A stretch of 64,000 bases of DNA, taken from the NCBI GenBank assembly GCA_034440575.1, contig JAOTOL010001550.1:1242001-1306000 (forward strand), in the 5' to 3' direction. The stretch comes from Imbricaverruca yamaguchii (lineage: Eukaryota > Arthropoda > Thecostraca > Neoverrucidae). This document shows positions 45,401 to 59,090 of the stretch, in pieces. Both the position numbers and the translations under genes were made by a program. Below the pieces are notes generated by a model. The model saw only the letters and a program-made list of their open reading frames with translations. It was not told the DNA's origin and searched no databases. Position 1 is the stretch's first letter. Each line of letters opens with the position of its first letter.

Positions 45401-45590
45401 GTTTATCTTGACCATGCTCTAGCCAAGCTTGATCGAATCGGACCAGCCGAAACCGGATTGCGATCCAAAGAGAGTTAGCATAACGTTCTTTTCGTGCATA
45501 ATGCACATATCAGGCCTCTGTGGCTCGACGACGAGTCGGGAGAGACAGTCATGATGAACCAGACTACTGGTCACTATTTAGAAGTTCTGG

Positions 45591-45830
45591 TCAGGGCTGA
45601 GCCGTCGTGGAGTCTTCAGAGAGCAGGCCTGACTCCAGCAGAACGGTGCCGCACCACGTGCAGTCAAGGTCAGGGCCAGGGAGACGTGTTACCATCAAGG
45701 ATCAGGCCTGGACCCGACAAGACAGTGCCATCCCACATACAGTGAAGGTCAGGGTTAGGGAGATGTGCTGTCATCGGGGATTAGGCTTGAATCCAACATG
45801 ACAGCACTACGCCACATACAGCCAAGGGGA
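45591..45830. repeat. Tandem repeat of about 80 bp, three copies
   Basis: Each unit has AAGGTCAGGG..AGGGAGA, an ATCAGGCCTGGA-like word and ACACAGTGCC..CCACATACAGT-like end, increasingly diverged. Confidence 0.8.
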
Positions 45831-46483
45831 GCCTCCGCTTCCTCATTGACCTGTGTGTATACCGTGATTTCTAGGCTCACCGACCTCCAATGATATTTAC
45901 TCATTCGTCGGATCAAACACCCCTCGACTGCTTTATGCTTGGATATGGGAAGCCGTAGATGTAACCAGGGAAGTCCACGAGTATCTCAGAGCTCAATTCA
46001 GCTGTACAAGCGTGCATGCAGACAATCTCCAGGAAGATGTGTAAAGAACCAGAAAATGGGTTTTGTCACCATAGACTGGGTCCTGTAGCTCTATATAACA
46101 TAGCTTTCAGGTTCACGACGGTATGCTTGGACGAATGGTTTGCACTAGGCATCAAAATCTACCACTGATTATTGGCCTGGAGTTTTACAGAGCAGGCTTT
46201 TTACTGTTTATTTTTGCAAATTTCTTGCAGCATCAAAGGCTCGATTGCCATTGTGAGGATCCTGTATGAGTCTAGGCTATGGTGTCACGGATGCCATTCA
46301 CGAACACATAACCGCGGTGTGGACTGTGAAATCGTGTTAATTGCCGATTTATGGCAAGTTGCTACCACGGGTTCGCTCGGCTCCAGACAAAGGGTGCGAA
46401 GGAAAGGATGGCTGACGATCCTCAAGGTTGCAAGAAAAGAAAGTAGTGAAAACATGGGGCCGAGTGAGTTAGTTCAAAGGTTG
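45831..46483. other. Anonymous DNA
   Basis: A 105-codon plus-strand ORF (46172-46489) lacks a recognised domain. Nothing else is seen. Confidence 0.4.
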
Positions 46484-46795
46484 GAGTGAGAGTCTGCCAA
46501 TTCAGGCCCAAAGGAGCCGTCAAATTCAAACCGGGATAGGTGAGAGTGAGAATGGGCCAATTCAACCACAATTGAGCCGTCAAATGTAACCTGGCGTAGA
46601 TGATAGTGAGAGTAGGTCAATTAAACTCCAAGTGAACCGTCAAATTCAAAACGGCATAGATGAGAGTGAGAGTAGGTTAATTCATCCCTACATGAGCCAT
46701 CACATTCGATCCGGTGCATGTGAGAGTGAGAGTAGGCCAATTCTAACCAAAATTAACCGTCAAATTCAACCCGGCTTTAGTGATGGTGAGAAGAA
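46484..46795. repeat. 60-bp minisatellite, five copies
   Basis: Units share GTGAGAGTGAGAGTAGGCCA, ATTCAA.CC..A.TGA and ACCGTCAAATTCAA in order, at an exact 60-base period, with roughly 15-25% divergence between copies. Confidence 0.9.
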
Positions 46796-48359
46796 ACAAA
46801 CAAAATCAAAGAGAATGCATGCGTTGAAATTCTGTACCAACGAGTTACCGCGCTTTCATCATTTTAGTAAGCACTGTAGCATCTTCCCATCACCATACTC
46901 GTAGTTACTGAGGCATCTTCAAAGCGTTCCTCTTTGTTTATTCTGTTGCAGAGAGTTAGACGGGCGGTCGCCCGTGGATGGTTAGTTGGTTATTTGGGCC
47001 TATGGGATTCCCCGTGGAAGCACAGATTGAATGAAACCCAGTTTTCGACAGCCAGCTTTTATGCGCCTTAATATGGGAGATTAGAGAGAACGGCGCGAAA
47101 GGTGTGGGTGAAAGATAAGGAGCGAGCCGAGCTAGGACAAAGAACATAGCGCAAACAGTGTGCTGTCGCCGTCTGGTCGGCGGTCGGCTCGGAGCGCCTG
47201 CAGAAGTGTTGTATGGTGCGCGGGCCTGGTTCGGTGACCCGGCGCACGTAAACAGCGGTGCCGCGCTGACGGCCTGCTGGCCGCACGACAGCCGTGCGTA
47301 GATATTGTACAGTCTGTCGGTACCACATCGCTCGTGGCTTGTCTTCAGGGGAAGTTGCAAATCCTGCTTTGAAATAATGTACATTTCATTCGCGGCTAGG
47401 ACTGTACGTAAATTTTTTATATTTGGTTCATTGATCTGTTTCGTCGACGCATCGTACGCGATACCACATCCAAAGAGTAGCCATGATCGTGCAGTTATGC
47501 CAGATTCGGCATTTGGGACCAATTTTTGCTGTAGAATCCCCGAGGAACCAAGGATTGCGATCTACGCAGTGGTGTACCCAGGATTTGCGTTGGGAGAAGG
47601 GGAAGGCGGATTTAGAGGGGGCTCACGTACTACCATTAAAAAAGCATACGGATTTCCACCATTGTTTTTTCAAAGGAGCCTATTTAAAAACGAACATAAT
47701 TAGTGATCAACTTAATTGTGTTGTGAAGGGGACCAAGACTATCAAAACCGTTTCTGACGAACCGGATTTCAACCCTAACTTCCCCCACCCTGCTCGAAGT
47801 TTCTTCACTTTGTAAAACTTACATCGATAAGGTTGATATAATTGGTCTTGACGATTTCATTTCATAAAATTCATCCCTGATAAGTGCTGACATTAGACTT
47901 ATACACCTCACTTTAAAAAATGTGTTTTTCCTGCCTCAGCCATTTCAGTTCCTACCGCTCGGTCCCCATTATGCCACCGTTCGTGTACGTGTATACTCGC
48001 CTTCCGCATTTGGCGCACTCGCTATACTTCGTACAATTCTACAGTTTTTAGGCCTCCCACGTTTCTGTAATTGCTGCCACCTGATAGTTTTGAGCTATAA
48101 TTAGCGTGATGGAATGCTTTGTTTGGGGGTTGGTTCGAAAAATTTGATTACATCAATTCAAATATTAGTTATCTTCTTTCTGCATTGTCTGGTTACTGAG
48201 AAATTCTGCTATCCCCTAAGCTTTGATCTATATCATGTCTTCGATTAAAATGTTTCGAGGATGTCTGCAGATCCGAGACTGGGAGTTCTCTTTTAGACTC
48301 ATTTCGTTTTTCTTCGTCTACGGATGGGTTTGAAGGCAGACAGACAATTTTAATTTCCG
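46796..48359. other. Anonymous DNA with a CpG-rich middle
   Basis: 47060-47330 is CpG-rich. A 188-codon minus-strand ORF (47522-46956) spans it without a recognisable domain. 47330-48360 shows nothing that I can call. Confidence 0.4.
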
Positions 48360-50036
48360 GACCGGCACATGTTTCAGACCCCGGCTATATTTGGGGTTTT
48401 GTTGCTTTTTTGTGCACCGAGGATGTTTTTGCAGGTACTGGCTCGTTTTCGAAGACTTCTATGTGTTAATTTATACCCGGTCTTTTTTCCATATTTTATG
48501 TCGCGCTGTGTATATTCTGGGATCATGACGCACATTTGTGCGGCTCCAGCACAATTGGGGGGTTCCGAAACGATGTCTTGTGGTAACGGCGCGACTATCC
48601 GTGCCCTGGTCCGTGGTGGTTCCGGTAATTAGACGCCAAGCTTTTGGGCTTCACCCGACGCTTGTGGTCACTTCTGAAAAACAGTCGAAGTCCCGATCTG
48701 TTTTGTTTTTTTGCCCCCAATACCATATTTGTGTGTTCCGCCGTGATTTGTCGACCTCAGGTGCGTTTTGCAGACCGTACGAAATAATTACGATATCTTG
48801 TACTATGTTTGGTGCTCTGGAGTGATTTGTCTGGCTCGGACATTCATTTTCTTGGAATCACTTTTTTGTTTTCCAGAGCTCCGTCAACATTTTTTTGGTG
48901 TCCCAATGGGCTTTTTTGGTCCACGCTTTACTTATTTAGGGCCCTCGATACCAATTTGTTGGAGACATGCCGCGTATTTGTGATGACCCGACCTGAATTT
49001 GTGCTACTGGTGACGGGAATTTTGGATCCCGAGCCACATATTTACGGGCGCTCAGAGCGAGTTTTCGGGACTAGTTGGACCTAGCTGGTGCCCCAGCACA
49101 AGTTTGGTTTGTTCCTGTGCAAATGTTCTGGTCCGGCGCGAGCTTTCTGTGGCCCACTGTATATATTTGAAGTCCCCTACGCGCATTCTCAAATCCCTAA
49201 TGCGAATGTTTGGGCCCGAAACATTTTTTTGGGGGACCATGGCGTGATTCTTGGGAGGTCACACCCCTCAAGAGGGGGCATTTTCCCGTTTGGAACGCCG
49301 TTGTGGCTACTCGAGGAGTTTTTCTGCTGATGGCACCCTTCAGATGAGAAAGGCTCTCGAAGATTTTTATTTCAGGACATGATCTAAATTGTCCGGTGTT
49401 CGGGTTGGTTCGTTCGAGTACCGGTGTGATTTTGGTATTGATAGTGTTATCTATCTTTTTACCAGGGTTCGACTCGCCCTTTGGGTTTTTGACGCAATCA
49501 TTTTTGAGGTCACAAAGTGACATTCCGGGCAGCAATTGATTTTTCCGGAGTCAGCTGTGACTTTTGGGCCCAGCGCGACCTTTCAAGCATCCAGTACGAT
49601 TTTTTAGGACAACGACGCTACATTTGTGGGCACCAGTGCGATTGTTTTAATCTCGATGTCATTTGTTTCGATCTATAGCGCGAGTTTTAGGGGACTCGAC
49701 AAATTTTTGTTGGCCCAATGCATTTTGGAAGCCCTCGTGCGGTTGTTAGTCCCCTGAATGATTTTTTATATCCGTAATGTTTGCTCATTGTTCTGGCCTC
49801 ATTTTTTGGGGGGTCCCGTTGAGACTTTTTGGGACCCGGTGCGACCTGTCGAACCCTGGCGTGATTTTCAGTATCCAGGGCCCAACTACTTGGTACCCCC
49901 AAGCTTAGCGTGATTTTCACGACGATGACCCCCCCCGTCGTTAACTTTATGGACCTCGTCACGACTATTTTGGACCCAGCGTGATTCGTGGGCTTGGGTC
50001 TCAGCGTGGGCCTCTGGGTGACTTTTAGCGGCCTCA
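48360..50036 (+). repeat. Highly decayed satellite, about 21-bp period
   Basis: The plus strand breaks into about 80 consecutive pieces of 18-23 bp. Each has a CG(A/T)-type start, a T run (TTTTTGG-like) and a GG.CCC/CCCAG end: for example CGACTTTTTGGGACCC-like words near 49825, 49560 and 49980. Loose consensus: (G)CGNGATTTTTGGGNCCCNG. Individual units are only about half to two thirds alike, so identity-based repeat finders may miss it. Overlapping ORFs on both strands (up to 116 codons) are by-products. Confidence 0.75.
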
Positions 50037-50287
50037 AATAATAATATCACACAATAACGAGCTCATTCTGCCTACTCTCACGTTCGAGTTTTGTGCAAAA
50101 CATTGCGTACTTTAATCACATTGCGTGGTGTTGTGTAAATGTTTCCTATCATGCTTACGAGGTTTAAACTGTATTTACTAAATGCACACAAACATCACGC
50201 AATTTTGATATGTCCAAAATCTTCGACATAATTAAATGCATAGTTTGAGATAGACCGTGCTTGGTGTCCCCCCACACCTGGGGAAAA

Positions 50288-50352
50288 ATGTATATATATA
50301 ATATATATAAAATATATAATATATATTATATATTATGCATATATATACATGT
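50288..50352. repeat. TA-rich low-complexity tract
   Basis: Imperfect TATATA/AATATA run of about 65 bp. Confidence 0.9.
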
Positions 50353-50527
50353 ATTATGTCATGTTTCAGGACAGTCTTGATTGTGGGAAAAGTATTTTCG
50401 GTGGGGAAAATCTGAAGGTATCGTAGGAATCACAACTTTGGGCGACTTTACAAAACCGACCGCCGTATATTACATCTTCAATAGAGATTCTCTTGACTTA
50501 GTCAATCCAAATTCCATGTACGCTTTG

Positions 50528-51091
<564 letters not shown>

Positions 51092-53592
51092 CTTACCATT
51101 TCATGGACACCAACTCCACATAATGTCGGTGGGTTCAAAATCGATCCAAACTATTACGCTCCCAAGTGGATGTGAACTGAGTTCATGCAAAATTTGCCCA
51201 ACCCGACCTAACCTAGCCTGGTTAGGTCGGATTGGGCATCGCCGTTTGTGCGAACGGACCTCTTTTACGATCCTGGCTAGGTATTTTTCCTCTTCCACAT
51301 CAGGGAAATATTTCACTAAATTATCCTCCCCAACCAGAAGAAAATCCCGTCATGTCTTCCTCATCATGGATAGGAAGAAAAAGGAAGAGTGAATGTGTTG
51401 CCGGAGCAGTGAATGTGTTGTCAGAAATATGAGTGCGTCAAACCTCGTCTTATTACAATTAGCACACCCGGAATGATAGAGGCGATCACTTACCCGATCG
51501 GCTGGTTGGCACAAGGTAAAGATAATGTTTTATTTGCTATGTGATTTCGATTTAGGCGGAAAGGCGCATTTGGGTCATTTTTCTTCCTTATCTAATCGCA
51601 TGGCAAGCTTTGTACGCTTGTTTGTTTGTTTGTTTGTTTATTTGCGAATTCGTTATATTGCTAGCAGAGTATCCACTACTGGACCAAGTCAATACATTCG
51701 AGTATAGATGGTACGTAGTTGGCAAAAGTACGCAGCATCACATATTAAGCCAGGCACAACAAGCCGCCTAGACACAAACGCATAACGCCATGTCAAGTGT
51801 ATTTGACCATGACCGAGCGTCCAGCCTCCAGGACACGGCAGAAAACAACGGTTCGAAAGTGAAAATCATCGCGACACGAGATTGGGTACCTCCGGATGTG
51901 AGCGTTGGATTCGGTGCTAATTCGGGACTTGAGACACCAGACCGTCGCCAAACCAGGCAAACCACCTGTACGGCCTCTTGCTGAAAGGCTATGTAGCCAT
52001 TGCGGGAGCCTGTCCCACACCGCATACCTCCGACTACACTGTGCACTTCGCTGCACTGCACCGCACTGTGTGGACACCAGCTCCACGGACGGTGAACAGG
52101 CGGCGTGTGAGGGTGGAGTGGACTAGTGCGTGTGGAGAAAGGGAGGGAATATGTAAGTTCTGTTCACTTTAGTGATGTGCCATAGACATAGGGAATGTGC
52201 AGCCCGAGAGCAGCATGCTAAAACACATACTCTGCCAACTATCGGCGAGCCGAGATCGTGCGCACTGCCGCAGCATCCACATGTCCATGCTGAAGACATT
52301 GTTATTCCTATCTTATCTTGTGAATGAGCAAACTCGATTTCACGAGAATGACACGGTGGTCGTAATAATACTAGAAACATATGTGCATTCATTGTGAATG
52401 TGCTAAGGCGACATTTTGCACCAGAACGGTCATCTTTAATGCAAATATGCCTCTTAGTCCACTGCAGTCTACCAGAAAGTTCTTATGTTTCACGCTGAGT
52501 TTCGTCTGGAGCAAGTCTCAGCGTCTGACGCCGCCATGACAAATTATGCATGCTGGATTGGAGTAAATAATATAAACATACATACATGCTTAGTGGTGTT
52601 AATGTTTCTGATTTGTTCCTTCTGTATAAGATTCGTTTCTTACATATAATATACTTGCGGGGTCGATGTCAGTAGTTGAGATGTACCTGATGTATGACAG
52701 GATTGATTTCCTCGCGTTGATAGCATTTAATTAGTTCTGTCTTGTGGATCCGGTCAAGATGAAAGCTCTAAGTGGGAACCACGAAATACCTCTTGTTAAT
52801 GGGTTCTATGTTCCAGACGGTCAGACACTGATACCTTTGCATGCTGAGGTACGATTTTCGGTATCGGCCATCGCAGTGATATCAAACCTGACGAGGTATG
52901 CATTCCGATGCCGGTCCCCGCGATCAGGCCATCCGACGCCGGCCGGAAACCAATGGGACAGATCGTCAATGGCGCCAATGGGAGTATGTAAGCGCCGTCT
53001 GGCGCGAGCAGCTGCCGTCTGGAACTGAGCAGTCAAAGGTAGTCCGCTGTACGTGAAGGCAACATCGCGACGGAACATACCATATCCGGTTGCGAAGCTG
53101 GAAAAAAAATAACAAGAAAAAAAGGTAAAATGTAAAAAGGGAAAAGAGTAAAAGGGAAAGGGAAAAGGAAATAGGAAATAGGCACCCTGAAAAGCAACAC
53201 ATGTGCATTTTATGCCCTGGTGTGCCGTATTTTCGTCGAAAATGACCAAAACCTCATGAAACACATAATTATTTCGGTGAGCTTTTGCCTTTAGCAGACC
53301 ACTCAGTTTTACTAGGGTAAATAGCCCCATGAACACAACCTTCCAATGGCGAAAGGCCTTTTCACGTGCATGGCGCAAAATGTTGTTTTGATGCTCTTAT
53401 ATATTGAATCTATGTCCTTGATTCTAGCAGGAAAAAGCGATAATAGCCATTAAACAAGGGGAAATGTTTGGAACTGCGATAGCCATCAGAGAGGTTATTC
53501 CAAACACGATAATAGCTATTACGGCAGCAACATAGCATAACACCTACATACTTAGATATGATGTATTGTTTCAGACTCGCCCTACACCTTGC
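51092..53592. other. Anonymous DNA with one hairpin
   Basis: 51196-51237 is an 18-bp-arm hairpin with a 6-base loop. A TTTG run lies near 51618-51645. 53095-53190 is purine-rich. ORFs up to 185 codons (53378-52821, minus) carry no recognised domain. Confidence 0.45.
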
Positions 53593-53602
53593 GTCAGATG
53601 TA

Positions 53603-53770
53603 ATGGTAGCATAGCTCAGTTCATAGGGTGCTAGACTCTTGACCTCAAGATCATGTGCTCGAATTCAACAACTGGCGGGATTACTGGGTCCACCCGCAAC
53701 TAATCGACGTGGAACGTTGACAATACTACGTAGCCTAGCAGTGAAAATGTGTCGCGAAGGAACCAAGGAA
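53603..53770 (+). mobile_element. tRNA-derived SINE, full head and body
   Basis: Box A-like TAGCTCAGTTCATAGGG and box B-like TGCTCGAATTCAAC lie at tRNA spacing, followed by the body word GGGATTACTGGGTCCACCCG and CAACTAATCGACGTG. The element is bracketed by GTCAGATGTA at 53593-53602 and 53771-53780, a likely 10-bp target duplication. Confidence 0.75.
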
Positions 53771-54017
53771 GTCAGATGTACGCGTCTTCGCCATTTGTAA
53801 CGGCCGACGAATCGACCCGTTTATGCCTCGGTGGAAAGCGAAATTGCCTGCAGCGTTTTCGCTGAGACCGTTGCTTCATTGTGAAATGAAAAGTGCTTTT
53901 CAAACAATAGGCGCTCGGTGGCAGGTTGATGGCGTCGGTCGACTGGGCGAGGGATATGACCCGTTGGCTACTACCACAGTTATCTGCTGATGAGATGTGC
54001 CTGGGTGCGGGGTCACC

Positions 54018-54310
54018 GACCGATACATATGGTGGAAGACATCAATCCTAGGCGATGTGCGAGGCTTCTGACCGATACATATGGCGGAAGATATCAATCC
54101 TAGGCGATGTGCGAGGCCTCTGACCGATACATATGGTGGAAGACATCAATCCTAGGCGATGTGCGAGGCTTCTGACCGATACATATGGCGGAAGAAATGG
54201 ATGGAAGACAATGTTCAGGGACATCGACCGATACACATCGCGAAAGACATCGATCGTAGGCAATGTGCGAGGCCATAGAGCGATAAATATGGCGGATGAC
54301 ATCGGTCATA
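54018..54310. repeat. 52-bp minisatellite interrupted by a SINE
   Basis: Five to six units contain GACCGATACATATGG.GGAAG, ACATCAATCCTAGGCGATGT and GCGAGGC.TCT. After the SINE at 54325-54505 a diverged unit resumes (GTAGACAATGTGCGGGGCTA, 54506-54575). Confidence 0.9.
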
Positions 54311-54324
54311 GGTAAAAAGCAGAA

Positions 54325-54505
54325 CTTTTAAATTATTATACGACGCATTCGGCCCCTGGACCATACACTTATAGCGTCGTCACCCCTCTCATGTCAATTG
54401 GTTGCGGATGGACTCAGTAATCCCATTAGTTGCAGGATTCAAGCTCACAATTTTGCGATCAAGGATCCATCACCCTACCGACTGAGCTACCGCGACACCC
54501 TAGAT
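54325..54505 (-). mobile_element. tRNA-derived SINE, minus strand
   Basis: On the minus strand the head has GGTAGCTCAGTCGGTAGGG (box A) and GAGCTTGAATCCTGCAAC (box B). The body word GGGATTACTGAGTCCATCCG and CAACCAATTGACATGAGAG match the SINE at 53.6 kb. The tail includes GACGCTATAAGTG. It is flanked on both sides by 52-bp minisatellite sequence, so it inserted in that array. Confidence 0.8.
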
Positions 54506-54575
54506 TGTAGACAATGTGCGGGGCTACCGAACGATGCATTCCACAGGTAGACGAACATCGATCGTCTGTGTTTCA

Positions 54576-55000
54576 CTTCAACGCTCCAAACACACCCAAA
54601 CCGTACATGTTGGGCGCAGCGCAGTGTTCAACTCTGGGGTGTCTCACCTCTTAGCTACCCACCGCTTTGCGGAGGTGGAGAGCTGATCGAGTTTCGCTTT
54701 CATCTATGTTTCGAGTTTCGCTAACTCCTGGGAGCTGCACCTCCTTGAGGCCATCCGACATGCGAAATCGAGGACGTTGGACTGCCCGACATGACCGATG
54801 GGAGGAGGGCAGGGCCATTCCTTCAAGTAGATGTTTTTTCCAGTCACGCCACAGATTAATGGCCCAGACTTCCAAATATTGGGGAATATGCCCTCCCTTT
54901 GTTATTACGTTCACTTCGGGGAATCACGATTCCACATGGAATACTCAAGTACACGCATCCTAACAGAGTCCAATGGTCGTCTATGAATTTAACTGTCTCC
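54576..55000. other. Anonymous DNA
   Basis: Overlapping ORFs of 98 codons (plus) and 87 codons (minus) have no recognised domain. Confidence 0.4.
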
Positions 55001-55252
55001 TTATTTGCTTCCCCCAGATATTGCCCGAGTCATCAGCAACACCGCCAATGAGGCCAGGAGAGTGCATGGATGTGCATCTGTTTCCGAATTGAGGATTGTA
55101 CTTCTGGGCATTGCTACTTCTTTGCGCTTTCGGTTTAGCCTTGACATGTCCGTTGCTATAGATGATCTTCGCCCTGAATAGCGAACGGGAAATGATGCGA
55201 CCGCAGCCAAGTAAATGATGCCGACTATGGAGACTAAAAGCTTTGGTTTCAT
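55001..55252 (-). CDS. Candidate small secreted protein (83 aa), unidentified
   Basis: The minus-strand frame is open further upstream (to 55348), but the Met at 55252 begins a convincing signal-peptide pattern. It has a basic start (MKPK), a hydrophobic core (LLVSIVGIIYLAAVA) and a polar cleavage region (SFPVRYS). This is directly followed by GRR, which in animal prohormones serves as amidation donor plus dibasic cleavage site, and later by RKRK. A at -3 fits start-codon preference. There is one Cys, and the rest is polar. If real it may be the first exon of a secreted peptide precursor or a single-exon gene. The case rests on pattern alone and chance is quite possible. Confidence 0.3.
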   Translation of the reverse strand: MKPKLLVSIVGIIYLAAVASFPVRYSGRRSSIATDMSRLNRKRKEVAMPRSTILNSETDAHPCTLLASLAVLLMTRAISGGSK

Positions 55253-55490
55253 TTTCCCCTTCCAGCGCCTGTCACTGGTGTAGTGAAGTCTCCTTCGTTG
55301 GCTGCGTGAATAGTCTTGGGACCTCTCGTTGCGGTAACGCTCGTTCAAAGATGCCGGTACGTTTTACTTTATATTATATGGTTGTAAATGAAGGCTGAAA
55401 GGGTGACAAGTGTCGACAGACAATTTTAAGCTCCGTCTGCCAACACTACAACCAATGCAACAACCGCAGGTAAAACCTGTGCGCGCCGGC

Positions 55491-57399
<1,909 letters not shown>

Positions 57400-57416
57400 T
57401 ATGCATTTATGTGTGG

Positions 57417-57578
57417 TGGTTTTTAGTTTTACCACACCTCGACCGTTGAGTCATGTAGCGCCGCCAATCTCTCACGCCGATTGATTGCGGGCGAAGAGTG
57501 GTGACATGTGAGGCTCGAACCCACAATCTTTCGATTGTGAGACGAGCAACTTACCTCTAGACTACTCGTCCCCGTATT
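57417..57578 (-). mobile_element. Complete tRNA-derived SINE (162 bp) with target duplication
   Basis: The minus strand has a different tRNA-like head (GTAGTCTAGAGGTAAG for box A; GTGGGTTCGAGCCTC for box B). The body has CCCGCAATCAATCGGCGTGAGAG, close to the bodies at 53.6 and 54.4 kb, and the tail has GGCGCTACATGACTCAACGG with AAAACCAC repeats. Flanks TATGCATTTATGTGTGG (57400-57416) and TATGTATTTATGTGTGG (57579-57595) form a 17-bp duplication with one mismatch. It is the most complete copy in the window. Confidence 0.88.
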
Positions 57579-57599
57579 TATGTATTTATGTGTGGCCAA

Positions 57600-58060
57600 A
57601 GGCCTCCGAAAATACTTAAACGTTACGTAAAACGTCATCCAAACTGTACCAAATGCATGATACATAGAAAGGAATTCTCAGTCATATTTTGTGATTGAAC
57701 AGCAAAATCTACTGTTGATAAATCCAAAGTGTCCTGATAAAATATGCGGTCCACAACTTCAGCTCTACTGTGTTTGGTTTTGATTCTTTCAACCTTCATA
57801 TGATCTGCGTTTACATCCCATTAATGGATATTTCGTCCCACGATCCCCACGAAAAAAAAAACAAGTAGGTAGTAAAATGGGGTCAATTTTCGTACTCGAA
57901 AAGTTGTAAACGAAGACTAACACCCAACACAACGTCCGTGAACTTGAGAAATGTACAACGTTACATAGTTAAGCAACAAGACTGATCATGGAGATGCAAA
58001 GAAGAACGCACCCAGAACAACTTTTCTAAACGCGCAAAACCTAGTTGGCGAAGTCCAATT
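57600..58060. other. Anonymous DNA
   Basis: No supported feature. Confidence 0.5.
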
Positions 58061-58065
58061 AGTTG

Positions 58066-58472
58066 TTATGACCTAGATCTTCCTGGATTTTTGCTTCTCC
58101 AATCATTTTCTTCAGGTGACACCCACGGCATGACAACATTACGTTCCTTTGCACTGTTGATCAATGTGTACACCAAGATTACCAATTCATCTCCATACAA
58201 ATATATGCAATCGTCTTTGTTACAGACAGTTTGGAGGTGGTTACAAAACAGAGATACCTGACGACGCAATGTGAGTTTCCTGCCTTTTTCCATATGCCTT
58301 CACCACTTCCATATGCCTTCAGACCGAAAGCAATTTCGACCATCTCTTGCCCAGGGCTCAGTCGTACGATATCCAGCCCCATCCGATCCAATGCTGTTTT
58401 TGTAGGCGTGATTGGAGCGCTGTCAACAAAGTAGGACCTGAACATTTTAGAAAGGTAATCAATATAACGCAC
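58066..58472 (-). other. Unidentified coding-looking region, two overlapping frames
   Basis: One minus-strand frame (58472-58179) reads FRSYFVDSAPITPTKTALDR, LDIVRLSPGQEMVEIAFGLK. A second (58293-58066) reads DDCIYLYGDELVILVYTLIN, ERNVVMPWVSPEENDW. Both have protein-like composition, and a shift near 58250-58290 could join them. I do not recognise the family and see no splice evidence. Confidence 0.25.
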
Positions 58473-58554
58473 TGAGAGCCCAACCCGTGGTTTCTCGAGG
58501 TATGGCTATAGTTGAAGGCTTCCGTATGGCTTGAAGGTTCAACGAGGGAGAGAA

Positions 58555-59090
58555 CAACAGACAGAAGCAGAGACAGAAGCAGAGACAGACAGAAACAGAG
58601 ACAGAGACAGTAACGGAGACAGAAGCAGTGACAGAAACAGAGACAAACAGAGACGAAAACAGAGACAGAAACAGAGACAGAAACAGAGACAGAAGCAGAG
58701 ACAGCAACAGGGACAGAAACGGAGACAGAAATAGAGACAGAAACAGAGACAGAAACAGAGACAGAAACAGAGACAGAAACAGAGACAGAAACAGAGACAG
58801 TAACAGAGGAAGAAACAGAGGTGGAAACAGAGACAGAAACAGAGACAGAAACAGAGGCAGAAAGAGAGTCAGAAATAGGGACAGAAATAGATACAGAAAC
58901 AGAGACAGAAAAAAGACAAGAAGTCGGACAGACAGATGCAGAGAGACAGACAGATTACATATACAGTCAAATAAAGGGAGACAGACAAACAGAGAGACAG
59001 ACAGACCGAGACAACAGACAAACAGATAGAGGGATACAGAGGCAGAGGGAGAGACAGAAAGAGAGAGGGGGATAGAGAGGGAGGGAGATA
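58555..59090. repeat. CAGAGA (ACAGAAACAGAG) microsatellite, about 530 bp
   Basis: Imperfect hexa- and dodecanucleotide purine-rich repeat passing into CAGA/GAGA near its right end. ORFs through it (RNRDRN) are artefacts. Confidence 0.95.

Noticed and set aside
46956..47522. 188-codon minus-strand ORF as a gene
   Set aside because: It spans a CpG-rich patch where long ORFs are expected by chance; no motif is seen.
48360..50037. Several ORFs of 80-116 codons on both strands
   Set aside because: They lie inside the decayed 21-bp satellite and change frame with its indels.
52821..53378. 185-codon minus-strand ORF as a gene
   Set aside because: It runs through a purine-rich low-complexity stretch (FPFPFYSFPF) and the rest shows no domain.
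53603..53680. Functional tRNA gene
   Set aside because: The acceptor stem does not pair, and the head continues into a SINE body shared with other copies.
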